From contig CAYTAP010000118.1 of assembly GCA_964435775.1 (NCBI GenBank), positions 1-11,964 of the forward strand: a DNA stretch of 11,964 nt. The letters are read 5' to 3'. The position numbers and the translations under genes were made by a program. Every line of letters begins with the position of its first letter. Positions within the stretch are counted from its first letter, which is position 1. This DNA comes from CAYTAP01 sp964435775 (GTDB taxonomy: Bacteria > Planctomycetota > Phycisphaerae > Tepidisphaerales > Tepidisphaeraceae). The notes under the pieces were generated by a model. That model ran no database searches. It was given only the letters and a program-made list of their open reading frames with translations, and was not told the DNA's origin. This document shows, in pieces, positions 1 through 6,341 of the stretch.

Positions 1-877
1 CCACGTTCTGCACCTGCTCCTTGAGCCGGTCGATCGCTCCCTTGATCTCGACGATCTGCCTGGCGATCAGCGCATCATTTGCCTTGCTGGCGATCGTGTT
101 CGCCTCCCGCAGCATTTCCTGCGTGATGAAATCGAGCTTGCGCCCCGCGTGCTCATCGCTGTGGCCGGCCTCCTCAAACGCCCGCAGGTGTGTGGACAAC
201 CGCTGAATCTCCTCGCTGATGTCCGCCCGTTCGGCGAAGACCGCCACTTCTCTCAGTAAATCCGGCTCGTTGATCCGCAGTTCCGCCTTGCTCAGCAACT
301 GGTTGACCCGTGCGAGCAGCCGCTTGTGATAGTCATCAATGACAAACGGCGCCCGCGTGGCGATGACATCCAGACTTTGCTGGATGACACTCACGTGCTT
401 CATCAGGTCGTCGAACAGCGCCCTGCCCTCGCGCTCTCGCATCGCCTGCAGCTTGTCGATGGCGGCCGTCGTGATCGCCCGGATTGTCGGCCCGTGCCGC
501 TCGATCTCATCGGTCTCATCCCGCGGTTCCTGGCAGACGCCCGGCAACTCAACGAGTCCCGCCAGATCGATGCTCACGAGCCGATCCAGCCCTTTGACTT
601 CCTGCAATTGATCCAAATACGCCTTAAGCGCCTTGGTGTTGATGTGATACGCGGCCTCGGCGCTGTTGCTCCGCATCTTCAGAATGTATGTGATCGACCC
701 GCGGCCCAGTTGCCGCCGGAGCATGCTCTCCACCTCCGGCTCCAGCCCTCCCAGCGCATCGGGCAGTTTGATCGTCGGTTTGAAGTACCGGTTGTTCAAC
801 GAGCGGATTTCAACGGCATAATGCGTGCCGTCGCTCTCCCGCGCCGCGTCGCCAAATCCCGTCATGCTGACGATCAT
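1..877 (-). CDS. yicC: YicC family endoribonuclease (3' end cut by window edge)
   Basis: YicC-family protein. The family is linked to RNA turnover and stationary-phase survival, and its E. coli member has been described as an endoribonuclease; it acts in the cytoplasm. Translating the minus strand from the ATG at 877 gives 292 open residues. The N-terminus MIVSMTGFGD and the segment AVEIRSLNNRYFKP (about 21-34) are the family signature. The C-terminal DUF1732 part is visible as FITQEMLREANTIASKAND and IKGAIDRLKEQVQNV. Family proteins usually end one or two residues after QNV/QNI, so only the last codon or so and the stop are missing. The start at 877 is preferred over the in-frame ATG at 865 because an AAAAGG Shine-Dalgarno lies at 885-890, 7 nt upstream, and relatives begin MIxSMTGF. 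It is 52 nt downstream of secG on the same strand, probably the distal gene of the tpiA-secG transcript. Confidence 0.95.
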   Translation of the reverse strand, partial: MIVSMTGFGDAARESDGTHYAVEIRSLNNRYFKPTIKLPDALGGLEPEVESMLRRQLGRGSITYILKMRSNSAEAAYHINTKALKAYLDQLQEVKGLDRLVSIDLAGLVELPGVCQEPRDETDEIERHGPTIRAITTAAIDKLQAMREREGRALFDDLMKHVSVIQQSLDVIATRAPFVIDDYHKRLLARVNQLLSKAELRINEPDLLREVAVFAERADISEEIQRLSTHLRAFEEAGHSDEHAGRKLDFITQEMLREANTIASKANDALIARQIVEIKGAIDRLKEQVQNV

Positions 878-929
878 GCCTGTGCCTTTTGCCCGTTGCC
901 CCGATCCATCCCATATCCCGCGACGATGC

Positions 930-1292
930 TCATTTGCCGTTGGTTGGAGCGCCGCCTGAATTGTCGCCGCTGCCGTTGCCACCGGTCGCCGGCGCTTGAT
1001 CCGGCGTGGTCTGTACCGCCGGCGTGGCCAGACCCGCTGTCCGCTGCCCCTCGCGCCAATCCGCCAGCCAGTTCAACGACACCGCCAGGATCAGGAAGAC
1101 GCCGAAGATGATGCTGGTCGCCCAGGTCAGCACGTCGCCGGTTTTGGACCCGAACGCGGTGGTTCCGCCGCCCCCGCCACCGAATGCGCCGCTGAGACCT
1201 CCGCCGCGCCCTTTTTGAATGAGCACGATGAGGACCAGCAGCACCGAGACCAAGATGAACAAGGTGATGCACAAGTACATTAATGCCGCCAT
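930..1292 (-). CDS. secG: Protein translocase subunit SecG
   Basis: Small inner-membrane subunit of the SecYEG channel, which assists SecA-driven protein export. The 120-residue product has two predicted membrane helices, about residues 3-25 (MYLCITLFILVSVLLVLIVL) and 54-77 (VLTWATSIIFGVFLILAVS). Between them is the diagnostic glycine-rich loop QKGRGGGLSGAFGGGGGG (26-43) followed by a Thr-Thr-Ala-Phe-Gly segment. After helix 2 is a hydrophilic Gly/Ala/Pro/Thr tail of about 40 residues, a common extension in longer SecGs. The frame stays open upstream to an ATG at 1481, but that extension overlaps tpiA and has no SecG similarity. The ATG at 1292 has GGAG at 1298-1301 (5-nt spacing) and gives the canonical membrane-first N-terminus. 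It starts 20 nt after the tpiA stop; tpiA-secG adjacency is widespread in bacteria and supports the call. Confidence 0.95.
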   Translation of the reverse strand: MAALMYLCITLFILVSVLLVLIVLIQKGRGGGLSGAFGGGGGGTTAFGSKTGDVLTWATSIIFGVFLILAVSLNWLADWREGQRTAGLATPAVQTTPDQAPATGGNGSGDNSGGAPTNGK

Positions 1293-1312
1293 GATGGCTC
1301 CAGAGAATGTTT

Positions 1313-2068
1313 TTAGACGGTTGCCGCTTTGACAATCGCCAGGAAGCTGTCCGCCTTCAACGCCGCGCCACCGATCAATCCGCCGTCCACATCGCTCTGT
1401 TCGAGCAGCCCGGCCGCGTTGTCGGGCTTCATGCTTCCGCCATATTGAATCCGCACGCGCCCCGCGAAGTCGGCGTTCCACTTTTTCGCAATCGTCTGAC
1501 GTATGAACGCATGTACCTCCTGCGCCTGCTCGGCCGTCGCGTTGCGTCCGGTGCCGATCGCCCAGACGGGTTCATACGCGATGACCAGACGCTGCGGATC
1601 GTCGATCTGTCCGATGGCCAGTTCATCCAGTTGCCGCCGCACGACATCCAGCGTCTGATTGGCGTCGCGCTCCTCGAGTTTTTCGCCGACGCAATGAACC
1701 AGCGTCAGCCCGCCGGCGTAAACCGCCGCCGCCTTCTTGCCGACCAGTTCGCCGGACTCCTTGATCACATGCCGCCGCTCGCTGTGTCCGGTCAGTACAA
1801 ACTTCACCGACAGATCCTTCAGTTGTTCAACGCAGATTTCGCCGGTGAATGCGCCAAATGTTTCAAAGTACACATCCTGCGCACCCAGGAGCACCCCGGA
1901 ATTGCCCAGCGCCGCGCCCACCGCCTGCAGATACACAAAAGGAGGCGCCACGCCGATGTCCACCCCGCCCCTGGGCGCGCCGTCGGCGATCCCCTTCGCC
2001 AGCGCCACCGCCGACGCCAGCGTCGTGTTCATCTTCCAGTTCCCGGCCACAAATGATGTTCGTCCCAT
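1313..2068 (-). CDS. tpiA: Triosephosphate isomerase
   Basis: Cytoplasmic glycolytic enzyme that interconverts dihydroxyacetone phosphate and glyceraldehyde 3-phosphate; it is a (beta/alpha)8 barrel, normally dimeric. The product is 251 residues, the normal family length. All catalytic elements are visible: AGNWKMN (8-14) with Asn10 and Lys12, LTGHSERR (92-99) with the electrophile His95, and AYEPVWAIGTG (164-174) with base Glu166 and flexible loop 6. The phosphate-binding YGGS (209-212) and GGLIGGAALK (229-238) are also present. The frame remains open to an ATG at 2101, but the ATG at 2068 gives the family N-terminus (MGRTSFVAGNWKMN). A GGAAGG ribosome site lies at 2072-2077, unusually close at 3 nt. 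It is preceded by aroF, 60 nt upstream with a heptamer repeat in between, and followed by secG after 20 nt. Nothing suggests inactivation. Confidence 0.98.
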   Translation of the reverse strand: MGRTSFVAGNWKMNTTLASAVALAKGIADGAPRGGVDIGVAPPFVYLQAVGAALGNSGVLLGAQDVYFETFGAFTGEICVEQLKDLSVKFVLTGHSERRHVIKESGELVGKKAAAVYAGGLTLVHCVGEKLEERDANQTLDVVRRQLDELAIGQIDDPQRLVIAYEPVWAIGTGRNATAEQAQEVHAFIRQTIAKKWNADFAGRVRIQYGGSMKPDNAAGLLEQSDVDGGLIGGAALKADSFLAIVKAATV

Positions 2069-2095
2069 GATCCTTCCGTTTGCTTCATCCCCGGC

Positions 2096-2127
2096 AATCA
2101 AAAATCAAAAATCAAAAATCAAAAATC
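2096..2127. repeat. Heptamer tandem repeat (GATTTTT)n
   Basis: Four perfect tandem copies of AAAAATC on the plus strand (2100-2106, 2107-2113, 2114-2120, 2121-2127) follow a partial copy AATC (2096-2099). On the minus strand, the sense strand for flanking genes, this reads as GATTTTT repeats beginning 1 nt after the aroF stop codon (2129-2131). They end about 27 nt before the tpiA start. The tract is strikingly AT-rich in a GC-rich window. It could be an intergenic microsatellite family, a length-variable spacer, or a T-rich tract that promotes pausing or termination. No strong GC stem precedes it, so I do not call it a terminator. Confidence 0.9.
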
Positions 2128-2128
2128 C

Positions 2129-3178
2129 CTACACCAAGGCCGCCGCTTCGACGAACTCCTTGTCGAGAATCGCCGCGATCTTCCGCAACTGGCCCATCAG
2201 CTCTTTGAACGTCTGTGGAAGCAGCGCCTGCGCCCCATCGCACTGCGCCTCGGCCGGGTTGTAGTGTACTTCGACGATCACCCCATCCGCTCCCGCCGCC
2301 ATTCCCGCCATCGCCAGGGCGGACACATAATCGCGTTTCCCGGCCGCGTGGCTGGGATCGACGATGATCGGCAGATGCGACAACTGCCGCACGACCGGGA
2401 TGCTTGTCACATCCAGCGAATAGCGAATGCTATCTTCGAAGGTTTTGATGCCGCGCTCGCAGAGGATGACGCCGCGATTCCCCTGGCTGAGCACGTATTC
2501 GGCGCTCATGAGCCATTCCTTGACCGACGCCGACAATCCGCGTTTGAGGAGCACAGGCTTGCGCGTCTTGCCGACTTCGCGGAGCAGGTCGAAGTTCTGC
2601 ATGTTTCGCGCGCCGATTTGGAAGGCATCGACAAGTGGCTCCATCTGCTCGACCTGCCGCGTGTCCATCACCTCGACGCAGATGGGCATGCCCAACTCAT
2701 CGCCGCAGGCGCGCATCCAGTGGAGGGCCTCGATGCCAAGTCCCTGGAAGGAGTATGGACTGGTGCGGGGCTTATAGACGCCGCCGCGCAGGATCGTCGC
2801 GCCCCCATCACGGACGTGCCGCGCGATGCGGTTGAGCATCTGCTCATTTTCCACCGCACAGGGTCCGGCGAAACAGGCGGCGTGTTTGCCGCCGACCGGC
2901 ACCTTCGGCACCCGACCGCCGCCAATCTCCACAACCGTCGGCTCCTCATGAAACTCGCGGCAGGCCAGCTTGTACGGCTTCATGATCGGCACGACTTTTT
3001 CCACGCCGTCCAATGAAACCAGCCGCGCCTGATCGATGTCGCTTTCCTCCCCAACCGCGCCGATCACCGTGCGAAACTTCCCCTTGGACAGGTGCGCAGC
3101 GCCGCCCATTCGCTCAATTTCACGGACCACATTATCAACCGACGCCTGCGAGGCATCGGAGTTCATCACGATGATCAA
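2129..3178 (-). CDS. aroF: 3-deoxy-7-phosphoheptulonate (DAHP) synthase, class I-beta
   Basis: Catalyses the first step of the shikimate pathway: phosphoenolpyruvate plus erythrose 4-phosphate gives DAHP, leading to aromatic amino acids. The 349-residue product has the layout of the Thermotoga/Bacillus beta-type enzymes. An N-terminal ferredoxin-like (ACT-like) regulatory domain of about 70 residues starts MIIVMNSDA. The catalytic barrel follows with GPCAVEN (105-111), KPRTSPYSFQGLG (136-148), GARNMQNFDLL (189-199), LLKRGLSASVKEW (210-222) and IVDPSHAAGKRD (272-283). Candidate metal ligands in family positions are Cys102, His277, Glu303 and Asp314. The start is taken as TTG at 3178 because AGGAG (3186-3190) lies 7 nt upstream and MIIVM is the family N-terminus. 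In-frame GTG (3169) and ATG (3166) would remove the first beta strand. The ATG-initiated frame from 3382 is an upstream read-through without similarity. By family knowledge the N-terminal domain mediates aromatic amino-acid feedback inhibition. Confidence 0.95.
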   Translation of the reverse strand: MIIVMNSDASQASVDNVVREIERMGGAAHLSKGKFRTVIGAVGEESDIDQARLVSLDGVEKVVPIMKPYKLACREFHEEPTVVEIGGGRVPKVPVGGKHAACFAGPCAVENEQMLNRIARHVRDGGATILRGGVYKPRTSPYSFQGLGIEALHWMRACGDELGMPICVEVMDTRQVEQMEPLVDAFQIGARNMQNFDLLREVGKTRKPVLLKRGLSASVKEWLMSAEYVLSQGNRGVILCERGIKTFEDSIRYSLDVTSIPVVRQLSHLPIIVDPSHAAGKRDYVSALAMAGMAAGADGVIVEVHYNPAEAQCDGAQALLPQTFKELMGQLRKIAAILDKEFVEAAALV

Positions 3179-3185
3179 GCGACCA

Positions 3186-3190
3186 CTCCT
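3186..3190 (-). promoter_or_regulatory. Shine-Dalgarno deciding the TTG start of aroF
   Basis: The minus strand reads AGGAG, then TGGTCGC (7 nt), then TTG ATC ATC GTG ATG. The strong site at optimal spacing, plus the family-conserved MIIVM N-terminus, favours TTG at 3178 over GTG at 3169 or ATG at 3166. Confidence 0.75.
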
Positions 3191-3316
3191 GGAAAATACC
3201 GTTGGACACCGGCGGGAAAATCGTCGGTAACTCCTGCCGAAATAACAAGTTGCTGTGAAACCATCCGCAGCATGTCGCCCACGATCCCGCCCGAGGCTTA
3301 TGCGGAAAAGTGGCGT

Positions 3317-3345
3317 AGTGTAGTGATTTTTGGTCTTTGGAACAA
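3317..3345 (-). promoter_or_regulatory. Candidate sigma70-type promoter for aroF
   Basis: On the minus strand, TTGTTC (3340-3345) is followed after exactly 17 nt by TACACT (3317-3322), about 138 nt upstream of the aroF TTG start. Each hexamer matches the housekeeping consensus at only three or four of six positions, so this is a plausible but unproven promoter. The 281-nt gap 3179-3459 between the upstream pyrophosphorylase gene and aroF holds nothing else I can recognise. No clear terminator follows the pyrophosphorylase stop. Confidence 0.35.
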
Positions 3346-3459
3346 GCAATGCGTCGGCAGGCTGCGAGTTTGACGCCGGCAAGGGCAGAGTGTCGCGCAG
3401 GAGGTGAGCGGCGTTCGCGCGTCCGCAGCCTTTGAGATGTGGCGCTCTTGAATAGCTCC

Positions 3460-4872
3460 CTATGGCGTAAGGTAAACTTTCTGGCCTGGTTTGATCGTGA
3501 TGCCGGGGGCGCGTTGTTGGAGTTGAGTGTCGTTCAGGGCGTACAGGGGTGAGACTTCGAGGGTGACGTTCGGGTCACCATTTTGGGTTGGGACATCGAC
3601 ACCGGCCTGTTGGAGCCATCGCGCCGCCCGGCGGATTTGATCGCGCCGGCAGGTGTCGGGCGAATCGGCGCCGGTGGCATTTTTGACCGGCGAAAACTCC
3701 TCGGCCCGATCTGTGGTGTAGATCATCGCGTTCCTGGCCAGGGGAATGGCGTCGAAGACGAACTGTTCGAGCTTGATCGCGTTGGGAGCGTCGGGCTTGA
3801 TCGTGTTGCCCGATTCGTCGAGGCAGGGCACTTTCTTCTCGGCGCGATGCCAGGGGAGATCGAGTCGGCCTGTGGCGTTGAGGCGCTCGACGAAGGATCG
3901 ACGCAGGGCGTGAATGGCGATCGAACCGGCGTTGAACGTTAATGATCCGTCGGCGTTGGTGCGATGGGCGAGGGCGTCGGGCAGGTCGCTGTATTCGATG
4001 ACGCATACCCTTCCATCGGCGATGACGAAATTGCCAACTTTTTCGAGCGGCCCGGCCTTGGGGATCGTCTTGGAGGACATTTCCGAACCGGTCGTCTCAT
4101 GCAGGCCGAGGAACAGGGGGTCGATGCAATGGACAAGGGGGTTGTCCACCTGGAAGTAGGAGAGGTGCTCGACGCCGCGCTTGTGCATGTCGGCCAGCGC
4201 CCCCGATTGATGCAGCGCGCGGAGCGAGCCGCCGTGCCCGTCGGGGCTGAGGGCGAGGCTGTCCCGCTCGGCCAGGAGCATTTTTCCATCGGTTCCAAAT
4301 GCGGGCATCATTCCCTGCACGAAGAAAAAGACGTTTTCGGGTTCGTAACCAAAATGGTTGTGGCGTTTGAAGAACTCTCGCGTCGGGGCATCGTTGATGT
4401 CGCTGGTCATGATGTACCAGGGAATCGCATGGCGATAATCGCGGGCGCACGCGAGCAATTGCTCGGCGAAGACCTGGAAAAGCGGCTTGCGCTGGATGGG
4501 GGTCACGGGATATTCGCCCTTGGGCCCGTCATAGCCGAGCCGTGTCCCCTGCCCACCGGCGACGAGGAACGCGCCGACCTTCCCGGCGCGCAAAAGGGAT
4601 TGCCCTTGCTCCAGCGCATCGCGATAAAGCCCACGTCGCGCGGCGTCGGGCTGACGCGGGAAGGGCGTCACTGGCTGGATGTCGACCGGGAGGTCGAGGG
4701 ACGGTTTGTGCGTGACGTACGTTTCCACCAGATCGGCGATGTGGTTGAGGTCGAGGGCGTCGATTTGTTTGGCGAGGCGAGTTTGACCGGTTGGGGATAG
4801 TTGATCCCAGAAGCGGAGCACCTGTTCCTGGTGAATCCTAGTAAGCTTTTGACGAAGGGCGCGGTAGTCCAT
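3460..4872 (-). CDS. UAP1/AGX-type UDP-N-acetylhexosamine (UDP-sugar) pyrophosphorylase
   Basis: Nucleotidyltransferase of the UDPGP family, 470 residues. It is expected to make a UDP-sugar, most likely UDP-GlcNAc or UDP-GalNAc, from UTP and the sugar 1-phosphate. It resembles eukaryotic UAP1 along its length rather than bacterial GlmU or GalU. The N-terminal helical part matches in EQVLRFWDQL (16-25). The nucleotide loop is LVAGGQGTRLGYDGPKGEYP (103-122). Then come SPDGHGGSLRAL (209-220), YFQVDNPLV (239-247), VIEYSDL (291-297) and FNAGSIAIH (313-321). The C-terminal KKVPCLDESGNTIKPDAPN (346-364) and EEFSPVKNATGADSP (391-405) are characteristic. The start at 4872 has GAGG (4880-4883) 7 nt upstream and gives the UAP1-like N-terminus. 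The longer frame to 5073 runs through an inverted repeat and is not coding. The substrate (GlcNAc, GalNAc or glucose 1-phosphate) cannot be fixed from sequence. It lies 208 nt downstream of the RNase H-like gene. Confidence 0.88.
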   Translation of the reverse strand: MDYRALRQKLTRIHQEQVLRFWDQLSPTGQTRLAKQIDALDLNHIADLVETYVTHKPSLDLPVDIQPVTPFPRQPDAARRGLYRDALEQGQSLLRAGKVGAFLVAGGQGTRLGYDGPKGEYPVTPIQRKPLFQVFAEQLLACARDYRHAIPWYIMTSDINDAPTREFFKRHNHFGYEPENVFFFVQGMMPAFGTDGKMLLAERDSLALSPDGHGGSLRALHQSGALADMHKRGVEHLSYFQVDNPLVHCIDPLFLGLHETTGSEMSSKTIPKAGPLEKVGNFVIADGRVCVIEYSDLPDALAHRTNADGSLTFNAGSIAIHALRRSFVERLNATGRLDLPWHRAEKKVPCLDESGNTIKPDAPNAIKLEQFVFDAIPLARNAMIYTTDRAEEFSPVKNATGADSPDTCRRDQIRRAARWLQQAGVDVPTQNGDPNVTLEVSPLYALNDTQLQQRAPGITIKPGQKVYLTP

Positions 4873-4937
4873 GAGGAGTCCTCGAATGGGGGTCAATTTT
4901 TCGAGGGTGCCGTTGCAATGCTCCGCGTTTGGTTTGC

Positions 4938-5009
4938 GTAGGGTCCGTGGTACTCCGCGGACCATTTTCGCGGGTGTGACAATGGTCCGCGGAGTACCAC
5001 GGACCCTAC
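4938..5009. repeat. Perfect 29-bp inverted repeat, REP doublet (REPIN-like)
   Basis: The left arm 4938-4966 (begins GTAGGGTCCGTGG) is an exact reverse complement of the right arm 4981-5009 (ends CCACGGACCCTAC). The 14-nt loop is 4967-4980. Each arm is itself an imperfect palindrome around GGTCCGTGG/CCGCGGACC, so the element looks like two head-to-head REP units. It lies in the 208-nt spacer between the RNase H-like gene and the UAP1-like gene. In RNA it would form a very stable hairpin that could stabilise the upstream mRNA end or attenuate read-through. No T-tract follows on either strand, so it is not a standard intrinsic terminator. No transposase is present in the window. Confidence 0.9.
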
Positions 5010-5080
5010 AGGGCGGGAACCGCGACAGAACCCTTTGCGCCAAATGATTATCCCAACCATCACGGAATGGCAACGGACGA

Positions 5081-6049
5081 TCACCGGCTGCGGATGAGAT
5101 GGGCGTCGGGGATGCCGAGTTCGCGGCGTTTGTCGGCGATGTCCGCGAGGAAGCGCATGCCGTCGGTGTAATACCCGGCGGTGGGTGCGATGTTTGGCAG
5201 ATGCGATTGCCAATACATATTGAATCGACGCATCAGCGCTTCGCGGAGGTATTTGCTGATCATCGACGCTGCGGCGACGGGGAGGCACTGTGCCTCGGCC
5301 TTTTCGGTGAAGATCAAACGGGCGCGCTGCCCGTTGCGAAGCAGGGCGTATTCACTGCGTCCTTCGGTTTCGGAGATGATTTCGAGCGACCAGTCGTCAA
5401 ACATCAGGCGAAGGAGCGAGCCATAATGGCCGCGAGCGCCCTGGCGGTCGCAGATGATGACCAGAGATTGGTGGCCGTGGGTGCGGAGAAGGTGGTCCAG
5501 GTGGATCGCGGTGATGGAAAAAAGTACGCTCGCCTTGTTGCGGGTGGCATCCAACAGCTTGTTGAGTTTTTGTTCCAGAACGACTCGCGCGCTCATGTGG
5601 AGGCAGCGGGTTTTTTGCCGCGTCATTTCCTGGCAGAGATCATTGGCGAACAATTGGAGCGAAAGCCCATCTTGCTCAAGAGGGAAGCGTTCACCGCTCG
5701 GTGCGGCATACCAGGGATAGTCCGGCAATTCCGCAAGGGCATCGGCGGCCAATTTCCCCAGTAAATCTGGCAAGTCCGACGTCCAACCGTAGGTCGCCGC
5801 GCAGAGCGTCAGCACGGAGCGTTCGAGTTCCTTCAAGCCGCCGACGCCACCGTACACCTGCTTGCTGTCGTTGATGTGCAGCTTGCGCCCGCTTTTGACC
5901 CGGTTTTTACTGACGAGCCTGCGCAAGCGGGACCAGATGCAGGGAAGGTCGGCGTGGGCATCGCCGTCCACCTCAAAGGCGCAGCACCCGACCACGAGCG
6001 GTCCAAGTACCGGCCCGTATCCGGCCTCATCAATGCCCGCCAGGATCAT
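5081..6049 (-). CDS. RNase HII-like ribonuclease with large insertion
   Basis: Probable RNase H2-fold nuclease that cleaves RNA in RNA-DNA hybrids or at misincorporated ribonucleotides. At 322 residues it is longer than typical RNase HII (about 200-260). The N-terminal GIDEAGYGPVLGPLVVG (5-21) has the diagnostic Asp7-Glu8 pair. HINDSKQV (58-65) corresponds to the NDSKK motif, ICDRQG (199-204) supplies a third candidate acid, Asp201, and VAAASMISKYLRE (258-270) matches the conserved AAASIxAK helix. Where the family has GD before that helix, this protein has AE (Ala251-Glu252), so the fourth carboxylate would be Glu252. The spacing between NDSK and the third acid is about 140 residues, roughly 70-80 more than usual, so an insertion sits near residues 85-160. 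DEAG lies at the very N-terminus, which excludes the RNase HIII TBP-like domain. AGGAG (6060-6064) lies 10 nt before the ATG. Activity is inferred, and a canonical rnhB may exist elsewhere in the genome. Confidence 0.8.
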   Translation of the reverse strand: MILAGIDEAGYGPVLGPLVVGCCAFEVDGDAHADLPCIWSRLRRLVSKNRVKSGRKLHINDSKQVYGGVGGLKELERSVLTLCAATYGWTSDLPDLLGKLAADALAELPDYPWYAAPSGERFPLEQDGLSLQLFANDLCQEMTRQKTRCLHMSARVVLEQKLNKLLDATRNKASVLFSITAIHLDHLLRTHGHQSLVIICDRQGARGHYGSLLRLMFDDWSLEIISETEGRSEYALLRNGQRARLIFTEKAEAQCLPVAAASMISKYLREALMRRFNMYWQSHLPNIAPTAGYYTDGMRFLADIADKRRELGIPDAHLIRSR

Positions 6050-6142
6050 GCGATGTTTGCTCCTGTTTTCATTTGGGAATCAGTCGTCGCAGGATATTTC
6101 TTCCGCAGGGCGGTTGAATGATCCATCTTTGCCACTCGGGCG

Positions 6143-6171
6143 TATATACTGCCTGCCGCGCGCATTGTCGC
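6143..6171 (-). promoter_or_regulatory. Candidate promoter for the leftward RNase H-like gene
   Basis: On the minus strand, GCGACA (6166-6171) and TATATA (6143-6148) are separated by exactly 17 nt, about 93 nt upstream of the RNase H-like ATG. The -10 is good and the -35 is partial. It sits in the 292-nt divergent gap 6050-6341, which also holds the palindromic repeat at 6224-6277. I could not identify a rightward promoter for polA in that gap. Confidence 0.35.
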
Positions 6172-6223
6172 GTTTTACTGGCAGGACGCCACAATAGCTT
6201 GAGTTTTACGATTACGCCGCTGT

Positions 6224-6277
6224 TTGGAGGGCGTCGCTCCTGCGACGCCGTGGCGGCGGTGGACCGCCACCCTCCAA
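6224..6277. repeat. Palindromic intergenic repeat able to fold as a three-way junction
   Basis: Outer arms TTGGAGGG (6224-6231) and CCCTCCAA (6270-6277) are perfect reverse complements. Inside are two hairpins: GGCGTCGC (6230-6237) / GCGACGCC (6242-6249) with a TCCT loop, and GTGGCGG (6250-6256) / CCGCCAC (6264-6270) with a 7-nt loop. The outer arms share one or two bases with the inner stems, so about 6-7 outer pairs can coexist with both hairpins. The element lies 64 nt upstream of polA in the divergent spacer. It has the look of a dispersed REP/MITE-like repeat. If transcribed it would sit in the polA 5' leader. Confidence 0.75.
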
Positions 6278-6341
6278 GGGAAAAAGACCCATTGCCACAA
6301 GGCGCAGCCACAATCGTCCGGATCGCACTTGGATTTGCCCC

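Noticed and set aside
326..1111. 261-codon plus-strand frame opposite yicC and secG
   Set aside because: Arg/Pro/His-rich translation with no recognisable motif. The minus strand encodes clear YicC and SecG; this is a GC-driven shadow.
930..1481. Longer 183-residue form of SecG starting at 1481
   Set aside because: The extra 63 residues overlap the tpiA coding end, are Arg/Gly-rich, and would place a charged tail before the first membrane helix. ATG 1292 has its own ribosome site.
1307..2056. 249-codon plus-strand frame opposite tpiA
   Set aside because: It mirrors tpiA, whose catalytic motifs are complete on the minus strand. No domain and no sensible composition.
2096..2127. CRISPR-like array
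   Set aside because: The units are 7 nt, directly tandem and without spacers; no cas genes in the window.
3964..4800. 278-codon plus-strand frame opposite the UAP1-like gene
   Set aside because: Lies fully inside a well-supported gene and shows no motif of its own.
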